From NCBI RefSeq assembly GCF_000956465.1, contig NZ_JYJA01000032.1, positions 1 to 64,000 of the forward strand: DNA of 64,000 nt, given 5' to 3'. Shown piece by piece: positions 37,838-45,769 of the stretch (its first letter is position 1; the number at the start of each line of letters is the position of its first letter). Source of the DNA: Microbacterium trichothecenolyticum. GTDB taxonomy: Bacteria > Actinomycetota > Actinomycetes > Actinomycetales > Microbacteriaceae. Under the pieces are notes generated by a model, which ran no database searches, had not been told where the DNA came from, and worked only from the letters and a program-made list of their open reading frames with translations. Both the position numbers and the translations under genes were made by a program.

Positions 37838-40800
37838 CAGAACACCACCTCCTGCGAGCGACGGCGCACCGTCGCCACCATGTCGCGTTGATTGCCGGTC
37901 GGCCCCAGATAGTTGAACGTGTACGACAGCTGCGCGTACCCGCCGATGAGGTGCGTCGGTTTGACGAGCAGCCTCGTGACGGAGTTGTGGATGCCTCCGC
38001 GCCGGCCGGTCGCCTCGGACTTCGGCACGTCGATCGTGCGCTCCTGCGCGTGGTGCACGTAGACGACGCCGGTGGGCATGCGATGCGACACGATCGCCCG
38101 CGCCACGAGCACGCCGTTCGAGTTCACGCACTCGACCCAGTCGTTGTCGGCGGCGCCGATGGCCGCGGCGTCCGCCGGACTCATCCAGACCGTGGGGCCG
38201 CCGCGCGACAGCGACAGCATGAAGAGGTTGTCCTGGTACTCGGAGTGGATCGACCACTTCGAGTGGGGCGTGAGGTAGCGCACCACGACCTGCTGCTCGC
38301 CGTTCGGGCCGAGCTTCGGCTCGCCGAACAGGCGGTGCATGTCGAGCGGCGGGCGGTAGATCGGCAGGGCCTCGCCGAGGTCGCGCATCCACGCGTGGTC
38401 GAGGTAGAAGTGCATGCGCCCGGTGAGGGTGTGGAAGGGCTTGAGCCGCTCGATGTTGACGGTGAACGGCGCGTACCGGCGCCCGCCCGTCTCGGAGCCG
38501 GACCACTCCGGCGACGTGATCACCGGCACCGGCGCCGCCTGCGTCATCGCGAACGTGATGCGCTTCTCCTCGGAACCCTCGGCGAGATCGGCGAGCGGCT
38601 TGCCCACGCGCTTCTCGAGGGTGCGGAAGCCCTGCGACGCGAGTTCGCCGTTCGTCGTGCCCGAGAACGCCAGGATCGCCTCGGCCATCTTGACGTCGGT
38701 GTCCATCGCGGGCCTGCCATCGGCTGCGCCCCCGAGCATGACGCCGTTCTTCTGGGCGAGCCGCTCGACCTCGTGCGCCACGTCGTAGGTCACGTTCTTG
38801 ATCGTGAACCCGAGCTGGTCGGCGAGAGGCCCGACGGCGGCGAGCTTGTCGGCGATCGCGGTGTAGTCGCGCTCCACGACCGTGAACTGCGGCATGGTCT
38901 TGCCCGGGATGCCGGCGGTGTCGCCGCGCGCCCAGTCCCGCACCTCGCCGCCGGGCTGCGACGTCTCGCCCGGGGTGTCGTGCTGCATGGGCACCGAGAC
39001 GAGGTCTTTCCGCGTACCCAGGTGGGTGCGCGCCTGCGCCGAGAATTCGACGGCGATCGCATGGAACAGGTCGAAGTCGCTCTTCGCCTCCCACGGCGGG
39101 TCGATCGCCGGGGTGAAGGCGTGCACGAACGGGTGCATGTCGGTCGACGACAGGTCGTGCTTCTCGTACCAGGTCGCGGCCGGGAAGACGACGTCCGACA
39201 GCAGCGTCGTCGAGGTCATGCGGAAGTCGGCCGACACGAGCAGGTCGAGCTTGCCCTCGGGGATCTCGTCGTGCCACTTCACGTCGTTCGGGCGCACGCT
39301 CGCCTCGTCCGTCGCCATCACGTTGTTGTGCGTGCCGAGCAGGTACTTGAGGAAGTACTCGTTGCCCTTCGCGCTCGATCCCATGAGGTTCGACCGCCAC
39401 AGCGTGAGCAGGCGCGGCCAGTTCTCCGGCGCGTCGACGTCGGCGATCGCGGGCTGCAGCTCGCCGGAGGAGAGCTGCGAGGCGACGAAGGATGCGGCAT
39501 CCGCCGCCTCTCCGTTCGCCACCGCCGCGTCGGCCCGGTCGGCGAGGTCGAGCGGGTTGACGTCGAACTGGGGGTAGAACGGCATCCAGCCGAGGCGCGC
39601 GGACTGGGCGATCGTGTCAGCGGTGTGCATGCCGGCGAGGTTTCCCTCGGCCAGCGGCGACGCCAGCGCGTCGGCGGAGTAACCGTCGAAGCGCCACTGG
39701 TCGGTGTGCATGTACCAGTACGCGGTGCCGATCATCGTCCGCGGCGGGCGGCTCCAGTCGAGGGCGTTCGCCAGCGACAGCCAGCCGGTGATCGGGCGGC
39801 ACTTCTCCTGCCCGACGTAGTGCGCCCAGCCGCCGCCGTTGCGCCCCATCGACCCGGTGAGGATCAGGAGCGCCAGGATCGCCCGGTACGTCGCATCGCC
39901 GTGGAACCACTGACAGATGCCGGCGCCCATGATGATCATCGAGCGGCCGTTCGACTCGATGGCGTTGGCCGCGAACTCGCGTGCGATGCGCGTGCACGCC
40001 TGCGCCGGCACGCCGGTGATCTCCTCCTGCCACGCGGGCGTGTACGGAGACTCGGCGTCGTCGAGCCCGGTCGGCCAGTCGCCGGGCAGCCCGTCACGGG
40101 GGACGCCGTACTGGGCGAGCATCAGGTCGAGGACGGTCGTCACCAGGATGCCGCCCACCCGCGTCGCCGGGACGCCTCGGTGCAGCACGGCTCCCTCGCC
40201 GTCGGCGGAGTCGAAGCGGGGGAGCAGAACTTCCACGGCCTCAGAAGTTCCCGCTGCGGCGGGGAGGTCGGCGATGGACAGCGCCGGTTCCACGCCCTCG
40301 AGGTCGAGGTTCCAGCGACCCTCGCCGGACGCGGCGTACCGGAAGCCCATCGAGCCGTTGGGCACGCGCGCAGTGCCGGTCGCGGCATCCAGCACCACCG
40401 TCTTCCACTCGTCTTCGGGGGTGCCGCCGCCGAGGTCTTTCGAAGTGACGAACGTGCCGGGAACATACGCGCCGTCGCGCTCGGTGAGCCGCACGAGGTG
40501 GGGGAGATCGGTGTACTGGCGCGCGAAGTCGGCGAAGAACGGCACGCGGCGGTCGACGTAGTTCTCCTTGAGTACCACGTGGCCCATCGCCATCGCGAGT
40601 GCCGCGTCGGTGCCGGCCTGGCAAGGCAGCCATTCGTCGGCGAACTTCGTGTTGTCGGCGTAGTCAGGGCTGACCGTGACCACCTTCGTGCCGCGGTAGC
40701 GCACCTCGGCCATCCAATGCGCGTCGGGCGTGCGGGTGACCGGCACGTTCGAGCCCCACATCATCAGGTACGTGGCGTCCCACCAGTCACCGGACTCGGG

Positions 40801-41544
40801 AACATCGGTCTGATCGCCGAACACCTGCGGGCTCGCGACCGGGAGGTCGGCGTACCAGTCGTAGAACGACGTCATCACGCCGCCGACGAGCTGCGTGAAG
40901 CGCGTGCCGATGCAGTGCGACACCATCGACATCGCCGGGATCGGCGAGAAGCCCGCCACCCGGTCGGGGCCGTACTCCTTGATCGTGTGCACGTACCCGG
41001 CGGCGACGAGCTCGACCGCCTCGCGCCATGACGCGCGCACGAGACCCCCCTTGCCGCGCGCCTGCTGGTAGCGGCGGCGCGTCTCGGGGTTCTTCGTGAT
41101 CTCGCCGAAAGCGAGCACCGGGTCACCGGTGCGGGCCTTCGCCGCGCGGTATTCCTCGAGCAGCACGCCCCGGATGTACGGGTAGCGCACGCGGGTGGGG
41201 GAGTAGGTGTACCACGAAAAAGCAGCCCCGCGGGGACACCCGCGGGGCTCGTACTCGGGACGGTCGGGGCCGACGCTCGGATAGTCGGTCTCCTGGGCCT
41301 CCCACGTGATGATGCCGTCCTTGACGTACACCTTCCACGAACAGGAGCCCGTACAGTTCACGCCGTGCGTCGACCGGACGACCTTGTCGTGGCTCCACCG
41401 ATCGCGGTAGAACGCGTCGCCCTCGCGCCCGCCTTCGAGGAAGGCGGCACGATGATCGGCGGTTTCGTCCCACCTCGTGAAGAACCGCCCTGCGCGCAGT
41501 AAGGCGTCGGAAGCCGGACCGTCCACACCGATCTGGGGCGTCAT
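37837..41544 (-). CDS. narG: Respiratory nitrate reductase, alpha subunit
   Basis: A catalytic molybdo-bis-MGD subunit of 1235 aa, normal length. Near the N-terminus, HGVNCTGSCSWKVYV holds the His/Cys ligands of the FS0 cluster, followed by YPSVGPDRPEYEPRGCPRGAAFSW. The Mo-coordinating region and QWFHGDATYRA segment are present. It reduces nitrate to nitrite on the cytoplasmic face. ATG at 41544 is preceded by TAGGGT (41552-41557 on the reverse strand) 7 nt upstream, consistent with a leaderless operon start. No NarL, Fnr or ArnR-like regulator gene is adjacent. Confidence 0.96.
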   Translation of the reverse strand: MTPQIGVDGPASDALLRAGRFFTRWDETADHRAAFLEGGREGDAFYRDRWSHDKVVRSTHGVNCTGSCSWKVYVKDGIITWEAQETDYPSVGPDRPEYEPRGCPRGAAFSWYTYSPTRVRYPYIRGVLLEEYRAAKARTGDPVLAFGEITKNPETRRRYQQARGKGGLVRASWREAVELVAAGYVHTIKEYGPDRVAGFSPIPAMSMVSHCIGTRFTQLVGGVMTSFYDWYADLPVASPQVFGDQTDVPESGDWWDATYLMMWGSNVPVTRTPDAHWMAEVRYRGTKVVTVSPDYADNTKFADEWLPCQAGTDAALAMAMGHVVLKENYVDRRVPFFADFARQYTDLPHLVRLTERDGAYVPGTFVTSKDLGGGTPEDEWKTVVLDAATGTARVPNGSMGFRYAASGEGRWNLDLEGVEPALSIADLPAAAGTSEAVEVLLPRFDSADGEGAVLHRGVPATRVGGILVTTVLDLMLAQYGVPRDGLPGDWPTGLDDAESPYTPAWQEEITGVPAQACTRIAREFAANAIESNGRSMIIMGAGICQWFHGDATYRAILALLILTGSMGRNGGGWAHYVGQEKCRPITGWLSLANALDWSRPPRTMIGTAYWYMHTDQWRFDGYSADALASPLAEGNLAGMHTADTIAQSARLGWMPFYPQFDVNPLDLADRADAAVANGEAADAASFVASQLSSGELQPAIADVDAPENWPRLLTLWRSNLMGSSAKGNEYFLKYLLGTHNNVMATDEASVRPNDVKWHDEIPEGKLDLLVSADFRMTSTTLLSDVVFPAATWYEKHDLSSTDMHPFVHAFTPAIDPPWEAKSDFDLFHAIAVEFSAQARTHLGTRKDLVSVPMQHDTPGETSQPGGEVRDWARGDTAGIPGKTMPQFTVVERDYTAIADKLAAVGPLADQLGFTIKNVTYDVAHEVERLAQKNGVMLGGAADGRPAMDTDVKMAEAILAFSGTTNGELASQGFRTLEKRVGKPLADLAEGSEEKRITFAMTQAAPVPVITSPEWSGSETGGRRYAPFTVNIERLKPFHTLTGRMHFYLDHAWMRDLGEALPIYRPPLDMHRLFGEPKLGPNGEQQVVVRYLTPHSKWSIHSEYQDNLFMLSLSRGGPTVWMSPADAAAIGAADNDWVECVNSNGVLVARAIVSHRMPTGVVYVHHAQERTIDVPKSEATGRRGGIHNSVTRLLVKPTHLIGGYAQLSYTFNYLGPTGNQRDMVATVRRRSQEVVF

Positions 41545-41632
41545 GACTCGGACCCTAGCGAAACGTCCGGATGTTGCACCAGGGGGGCGCGCCGGAAACA
41601 GACGGCTGGACGGCCGCTCGATCGAGTGGAAG

Positions 41633-41959
41633 TGGTGCCCCCACAGGGACTCGAACCCTGGACCCACGGATTAACCTGCTGCACTGGGCTTTCCCCAGCC
41701 ACCGTCTCCGGCTTGCAGTCTGGACTATATCTTCACCTTCGGCCGGACCGGTCAGGTGCGCCGCGTGTAGTCTCTGAGGTTCCCTTGCGGTTACCTGCTG
41801 ATTACCCAATCCCTCGGATTGTCACTGCCGTCTCCGGCGAGTACCTCGGGCTCTCAGGGCGTCCCAGCATATAGCGGCGGTCATCCGACGCATTTCTGCG
41901 CCGGCGCTCCATTTTGTTCTGTTGAAGTCCGTTGCTCTAACCAACTGAGCTATAGGGGC
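41633..41959 (-). tRNA. tRNA-Lys (UUU) interrupted by a group I intron
   Basis: On the reverse strand exon 1 (41925-41959) holds acceptor GCCCCTA, the D arm GCTC-AGTTGGTTA-GAGC and the anticodon stem ACGGA plus CTT. Exon 2 (41636-41674) holds TTAA, the stem TCCGT, variable loop, T arm CAGGG-TTCGAGT-CCCTG, acceptor TGGGGGC and discriminator A. CCA is encoded at 41633-41635. Joined, the anticodon loop reads CTTTTAA, anticodon TTT, a 74-nt tRNA plus CCA. The break is between positions 34 and 35, the same place as the cyanobacterial tRNA-Leu intron. Asn(GTT) is the only other plausible reading, but the U-G splice-site pair and discriminator A favour Lys. Confidence 0.9.
41675..41924 (-). ncRNA. 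Group I intron (ORF-less, probably IC3) in tRNA-Lys
   Basis: A 250-nt insertion with group I hallmarks on the reverse strand. TCAGAGACTACACG (P7 5' side, about 41765-41779) and AAGATATAGTCC (P7 3' side, about 41722-41733) are near-consensus; GACTA pairs with TAGTC. P1 can form between exon CTT plus intron CA and the guide TGGAG (about 41905-41909), leaving a U-G pair exactly at the 5' splice site. The intron ends in G. There is no reading frame for a homing endonuclease, so it should be a small self-splicing ribozyme like the Azoarcus tRNA-Ile intron. Confidence 0.92.
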
Positions 41960-42059
41960 CTGTCCACCCTAGCAATCCGAGAGCGATGCTCGGAGCGTCG
42001 GTGCCCGGCTCTACGATCGGCGATGCTGATGTTCGATCCAGGCGAGGAGGCCGACCAAC

Positions 42060-42524
42060 GTGCTGAGACGCTGCGGGACGTGCCGTGAGTTCAAGCCCCT
42101 CACGGAGTTCAACCGGAAGTCCGCGCGTGCCGATGGTCTGCAGGAGGTCTGCCGACACTGCAATCGCGAGTCTTCCCGCGCCTACTACGCCCGCAATCGC
42201 GAGCGGCATGTGCAGGTCATCGTGGAACGCACGGCAATGCGTCGCGCGGCGGCGAAAGCCTTCCTCGCCGTATATCTCCGCGAGCACCCGTGCGTCGACT
42301 GCGGGATCGGTGACTTGCGCGTGCTCGATTTCGATCATCGACCCGGCGACGGGAAACGCAAGGACGTCATGGCAATGGTGCGGGAAGGCTTCAGCATCGC
42401 CAAGCTCGAAGAGGAGATCGCCAAGTGCGATGTCCGGTGTCGCAACTGCCACGCGATCGTGACGCTCGAGCGGGGCGGCGTGAACTGGCGGTCTGAGGCG
42501 ATGCGCCGAGCGATGGACCGATAG
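42060..42524 (+). CDS. HNH-endonuclease-like zinc protein
   Basis: A 154-residue protein. The N-terminus has CGTCREFKPLTEF and CRHCNRES, a Cys4 zinc ribbon, followed by a basic helical region. The C-terminal half has CVDCGIGDLRVLDFDHRPG and CRNCHAIVTLERG, an HNH-type beta-beta-alpha metal fold with the DFDH motif. GTG at 42060 follows GAGGAGG (42044-42050). Similar proteins are scattered through actinobacteria and phages as presumed nucleases. It diverges from the intron-containing tRNA-Lys, whose 5' end is 100 bp away; a link is possible but unproven. Confidence 0.82.
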   Translation: MLRRCGTCREFKPLTEFNRKSARADGLQEVCRHCNRESSRAYYARNRERHVQVIVERTAMRRAAAKAFLAVYLREHPCVDCGIGDLRVLDFDHRPGDGKRKDVMAMVREGFSIAKLEEEIAKCDVRCRNCHAIVTLERGGVNWRSEAMRRAMDR

Positions 42525-42529
42525 CTCGG

Positions 42530-43960
42530 TCAGCGGTTCCCGTTGCCGTTTCCGTTCCCGCTGTTGCTGCCGGGGCCGCTGCCATTCCCGTTCCCATTGC
42601 CGTTGCCGTTGTTGTTGCCGGGTCCGCTGTTGTCGCTCCCGCCTCCACCGGTGTCCGCCGGCGGCGCCACGTCGGGAGTGACCTCCTCGGCGGGCGCGTT
42701 CGCCGGTGCTTCCTCGACCGGAGCGTTCTCCGTCGGTGCCGGGGAAACCTGCTCGACGGGGGAAGTCGGCGCGGGCTCGGGTTCCGCAGCCCAGCTGTTC
42801 GCCAGCCAGAGCGTGCCGAGGGCGATCCCGATCGCAAGGAGCGCCGCGAGCACTGCGCCGATCAGCAGCGTCCGACGCGAGGGACGACGCTCGTCGTCCC
42901 GGACAGTGGGGAGGACCGGTGCCGGTGCGGCAGCATCCGTCCCCTCGGCAATCCTCAGACGGGCCACCGACATGCGGGCATCGCGGCGCAGCGCTCCGGG
43001 CGCGACGGGAGGCGATGCGGGTGCCGGCTGGGGAAAGACCTGAGTGGGGCCCGTGGCGATCGTGGCGATCGGCGCGGTCGACGGGTCGGCGTTCTCGCGG
43101 GCGATGGTGTTCTCCATCGCTGCCAGGCGTGACGCCGTGGCGACGATCTCGAGCGCCGTCGGCCGATCGTCGGGGCGGATCGCGGTCATCCCGCGCAGCA
43201 GACCCTGCCATGCCGGATGGAGGGACTCCGGGATCCTCGGCGCCGCCGACAGTCGCGCCATGACCGTGCCGATGCCCTCGGCCTCCCCGAACGGGCGCTC
43301 GCCCGTCAGCGCCTCGATGAGCAGCAGACCGAAGGCATAGATGTCGGCGGGTGGCGCCGGCGCGACACCTCGAGCCTGCTCCGGCGCGACATACGCCATC
43401 GTGCCCACGATGACGCCCGGGGTGGTCACCCGGGCCGAGTCCATCAGGTAGGCGATGCCGAAATCGGCGAGCTTCGCGCGCCACTCCCACCCGGGCCGCG
43501 GCGAGGACCACAGGAGCACGTTGGAAGGCTTGATGTCGCGGTGCACGACCCCGTGGTCGTGTGCCACGTGGAGCCCTTCCGCGATGTCGATCGCGATCGA
43601 GGCGACCACGCGGGGATCGACGGGTCCTCGTGCGATCAGGTCGCGCAGCGTGATGCCGTCGACGAGTTCCATGACCAGATAGCTGCTCTCATCCGTGCCG
43701 ACCCGGGCATCGAACACGGTGACGAGCGAATGATGGCTGAGGGAGGCGAGGAGCGTCGTCTCGGACAGGGCGCGCTCGACGGAGCCGATGGCGTCGGTCG
43801 GCTCACGGAACACCTTCACGGCGACGGCACGCTGCAGATGGGTGTCGTCGGCGCGATACACCCGCGCCATGCCGCCTTCTCCGATGCGTTCCCGCAGCAG
43901 GTAGCGCCCGTCCAAGAGCTCGCCGGTGGCGATCTCTCCGGACGCGAGCAGGTCAGTCAC
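42530..43960 (-). CDS. Membrane Ser/Thr protein kinase
   Basis: A 476-residue Hanks-type kinase. The kinase domain (about 15-270) has the Gly loop IGEGGMARVY, VAVKVF, catalytic HRDIKPSNV and DFGIAY. A variable linker leads to a membrane helix at about 365-385, then an extracellular Pro/Glu/Thr-rich segment ending in a striking Gly/Asn repeat tail. No PASTA or other sensor domain is present. GTG at 43960 has GGGAGGAC just upstream. Targets are unknown. It converges on the HNH gene with only 5 nt between. Confidence 0.9.
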   Translation of the reverse strand: MTDLLASGEIATGELLDGRYLLRERIGEGGMARVYRADDTHLQRAVAVKVFREPTDAIGSVERALSETTLLASLSHHSLVTVFDARVGTDESSYLVMELVDGITLRDLIARGPVDPRVVASIAIDIAEGLHVAHDHGVVHRDIKPSNVLLWSSPRPGWEWRAKLADFGIAYLMDSARVTTPGVIVGTMAYVAPEQARGVAPAPPADIYAFGLLLIEALTGERPFGEAEGIGTVMARLSAAPRIPESLHPAWQGLLRGMTAIRPDDRPTALEIVATASRLAAMENTIARENADPSTAPIATIATGPTQVFPQPAPASPPVAPGALRRDARMSVARLRIAEGTDAAAPAPVLPTVRDDERRPSRRTLLIGAVLAALLAIGIALGTLWLANSWAAEPEPAPTSPVEQVSPAPTENAPVEEAPANAPAEEVTPDVAPPADTGGGGSDNSGPGNNNGNGNGNGNGSGPGSNSGNGNGNGNR

Positions 43961-44082
43961 ATGTCCTCCCACCCGTTGCGCGCACCCCTCCGGCGCCGCA
44001 TCGGGCCTTGTTCCACGGTACGGACTGCCCTCCTCGCCGACTGAGGGGTTGACGAGCCTCCCCCGACGTGCAAGCGCGTGCA

Positions 44083-44122
44083 GCGCGGCCGCCGGCGCAC
44101 CTCGCAGCGCCGGCGGCCGCGC
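44083..44122 (-). terminator. Terminator of the fasciclin gene
   Basis: A perfect 16-bp GC-only stem (44083-44098 with 44107-44122) around ACCTCGCA. A second small hairpin GCCGGCGT/GCCGGC lies at about 44137-44153, nearer the fasciclin stop. No gene occupies 43961-44158. Confidence 0.7.
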
Positions 44123-44158
44123 CGCCCCCCACATGGCCGGCGTGACGCCGGCGTTCGG

Positions 44159-44821
44159 TCACTGAGCCGGAGGCATCAGGACCGCGTCGATGAGGTACAC
44201 GGTGGCGTTGGCGGTCTGCACGCCGCCGCAGATCACGTTGGCGTCATTGACCTTCCACATGTCGCCCTCGCCCGTGACCTCGAGGTCGGACCCCTGCACC
44301 GTGGTGTGCGTGCCCGCGATGTCCGCCGGCTCGATCCGTCCCGGGACCACGTGGTACGTGAGGATCGACGTCAGCGTCGCGCTGTCGGTCTTCAGCGACT
44401 CGATGGTGGCGGGGTCGATCTTCGCGAACGCGTCGTCCACCGGCGCGAACACGGTGAACTCGTCGCCGTTCAGGGTGTCGACGAGGTTCACGTCGGGATT
44501 GAGCTGCCCGCTCACGGCGGCGGTGAGCGTCGTCAGCATCGGATTGTTGGATGCCGCGACCGCGACCGGATCCGCCGACATGCCCTCGATCGATCCGTCG
44601 CCATCCGGCACGGCCTCGGCGTACGCCGCGCAGCCGGGTCCGACGAGGTCGGCGGCGGGATCGGCCGTCATGGGCTCCTCGCTGGCCTCCATGGACGGGG
44701 TCGAAGGTTCGGTCGTGGGTGCTGCGGTCGATCCGCCCATCGAACAGGCGGAAAGCGCGAAGGTCGCGGCGACGGCGAGCATGAGCCCTGCCGACACACG
44801 CTTCCGGGTGATGCGAGACAT
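44159..44821 (-). CDS. Fasciclin (FAS1) domain lipoprotein, MPT70/MPT83-like
   Basis: A 220-residue secreted protein. Signal peptide with lipobox ALSAC (Cys at about 26), a Thr/Ser/Glu linker, then one FAS1 domain (about 85-218) with [14 protein letters not shown] and LTYHVVPGR. The mycobacterial counterparts MPT70 and MPT83 are surface antigens controlled by SigK, and here the sigK-rskA pair is the divergent neighbour. GAGGAGGAAG precedes the ATG. Role at the surface is probably adhesion or matrix interaction. Confidence 0.93.
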   Translation of the reverse strand: MSRITRKRVSAGLMLAVAATFALSACSMGGSTAAPTTEPSTPSMEASEEPMTADPAADLVGPGCAAYAEAVPDGDGSIEGMSADPVAVAASNNPMLTTLTAAVSGQLNPDVNLVDTLNGDEFTVFAPVDDAFAKIDPATIESLKTDSATLTSILTYHVVPGRIEPADIAGTHTTVQGSDLEVTGEGDMWKVNDANVICGGVQTANATVYLIDAVLMPPAQ

Positions 44822-44906
44822 GTCTTCCTCCTCAGTGCGGTCCTCGGACCGCGGTCTGTGCGTGTCCCCGGTGCGGGGAGCGTGCCGCAGAAGCGGCTAC
44901 ACGGAC

Positions 44907-44935
44907 TGTTCGGAGGGCTCGCCGCATCGGATTGC
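44907..44935 (-). promoter_or_regulatory. SigK-type promoter of the fasciclin gene
   Basis: Reverse strand: GCAATCC (44935-44929), 16 nt, then CGAACA (44912-44907). It matches, element for element, the promoter pointing at sigK on the other strand, and resembles the mycobacterial SigK consensus CCATCC/CCGAAT as I recall it. Confidence 0.7.
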
Positions 44936-45000
44936 AGATCCGACGAGAACGGATGCTGCCGCCCGGGGCCGAGGCATCCGGTTCTCGTCGTGGCAATCCG
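44928..45000. repeat. Symmetric inverted repeat in the fasciclin-sigK intergenic region
   Basis: CGGATTGC, CGACGAGAAC and GGATGC on the left are matched by GCATCC, GTTCTCGTCG and GCAATCCG on the right, giving a broken 24-bp palindrome. The outer blocks contain the -35 elements of both divergent promoters, so the repeat reflects a symmetric regulatory region. The rest of 44822-45166 holds two 5' leaders and no gene. Confidence 0.75.
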
Positions 45001-45022
45001 AATGCGAACCCGGTGCGAACAA
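44993..45022 (+). promoter_or_regulatory. SigK-type promoter of sigK
   Basis: GCAATCC (44993-44999), 16 nt, CGAACAA (45016-45022). Same motif pair and spacing as the opposite-strand fasciclin promoter, implying that SigK transcribes its own gene. The predicted 5' leader is about 140 nt. Confidence 0.7.
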
Positions 45023-45166
45023 CTCACGACGCTTGACGGCTCGCTGGCACCGGGTGCAGGGGCGGCCGCCGTTCATGTTCTCGACGTCGGGACGCCGCCG
45101 GGCGTGGAAGTGTACTCGTTCACCCGCGGGCGAGGCCACGGCGGGGCGGAGGGGGGTGCGTAAGGC

Positions 45167-45769
45167 ATGCTGGTGGACATGGTGATCGACGGGATCGACG
45201 TGCCGGACGACGGCACGAAGCCCGTCGACCGCGTCGCACAGCTTCTCGAGCGCACCGCGGGCGGGGACCAGGTCGCCTTCGCCCGCCTCTACGATCTGCT
45301 GTCCCCCCGGGTGTTCGGTCTGATCCTGCGCGTTCTCGTCGATCGCGCGCAGAGCGAGGAGGTGCTGCAGGAGGTCTTCCTCGAGGTGTGGCAATCCGCT
45401 GCGCGGTTCGCTCCGAACAGAGGGCAGGGAAGATCGTGGGTGCTGACGATCGCGCACCGCCGGGCCGTCGACCGCGTGAGGTCGTCGCAGGCGAGCACGG
45501 ATCGCGACGTGCGCGCGGGCTTCCGAGACCTCGACGTCGCCCACGACGGGGTCGCGGAGCAGGTCGAGCTCCGCATCGAGGGGGAGAAGGTGGCGGCGGC
45601 GCTGTCGGGGCTTCCCGACGCCCAGCGGGAGGCGCTCACCCTCGCGTATTACGGGGGTTACAGTCAGAGCGAGATCGCCGCCCTGGTGGGGGCGCCGCTG
45701 GGGACGATCAAGACGAGGATGCGGGACGGCCTGTCGCGCCTCCGGGCCGAGATGGGGGTGGCCGCGTGA
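45167..45769 (+). CDS. sigK: ECF sigma factor, SigK family
   Basis: A 200-residue ECF sigma factor. Region 2 (about 30-105) has FARLYDLLSPRVFGLILRVLVDRAQSEEVLQEVFLEVW and WVLTIAHRRAVDRVR; region 4 (about 140-195) has LAYYGGYSQSEIAALVGAPLGTIKTRMRDGL. Together with the adjacent RskA-like anti-sigma factor and fasciclin lipoprotein it reproduces the SigK regulon of mycobacteria. The ATG at 45167 is tentative, since ATG at 45179 is also in frame. Its stop overlaps the anti-sigma start (TGATG). Confidence 0.93.
   Translation: MLVDMVIDGIDVPDDGTKPVDRVAQLLERTAGGDQVAFARLYDLLSPRVFGLILRVLVDRAQSEEVLQEVFLEVWQSAARFAPNRGQGRSWVLTIAHRRAVDRVRSSQASTDRDVRAGFRDLDVAHDGVAEQVELRIEGEKVAAALSGLPDAQREALTLAYYGGYSQSEIAALVGAPLGTIKTRMRDGLSRLRAEMGVAA

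Noticed and set aside
37888-41031. 1047-codon plus-strand frame opposite narG
   Set aside because: Composition is Arg/Val/Asp-rich without domains; narG on the other strand has all family motifs.
41636-41959. Reading the split tRNA as tRNA-Asn(GTT) or as two tRNA pseudogene fragments
   Set aside because: Joined exons give a perfect cloverleaf, the P1 pairing places the splice after CTT, discriminator A suits Lys, and the insert carries P7 consensus sequences.
44928-45000. Inverted repeat as a terminator
   Set aside because: It lies between two divergent starts, where no transcript ends, and contains both -35 elements.
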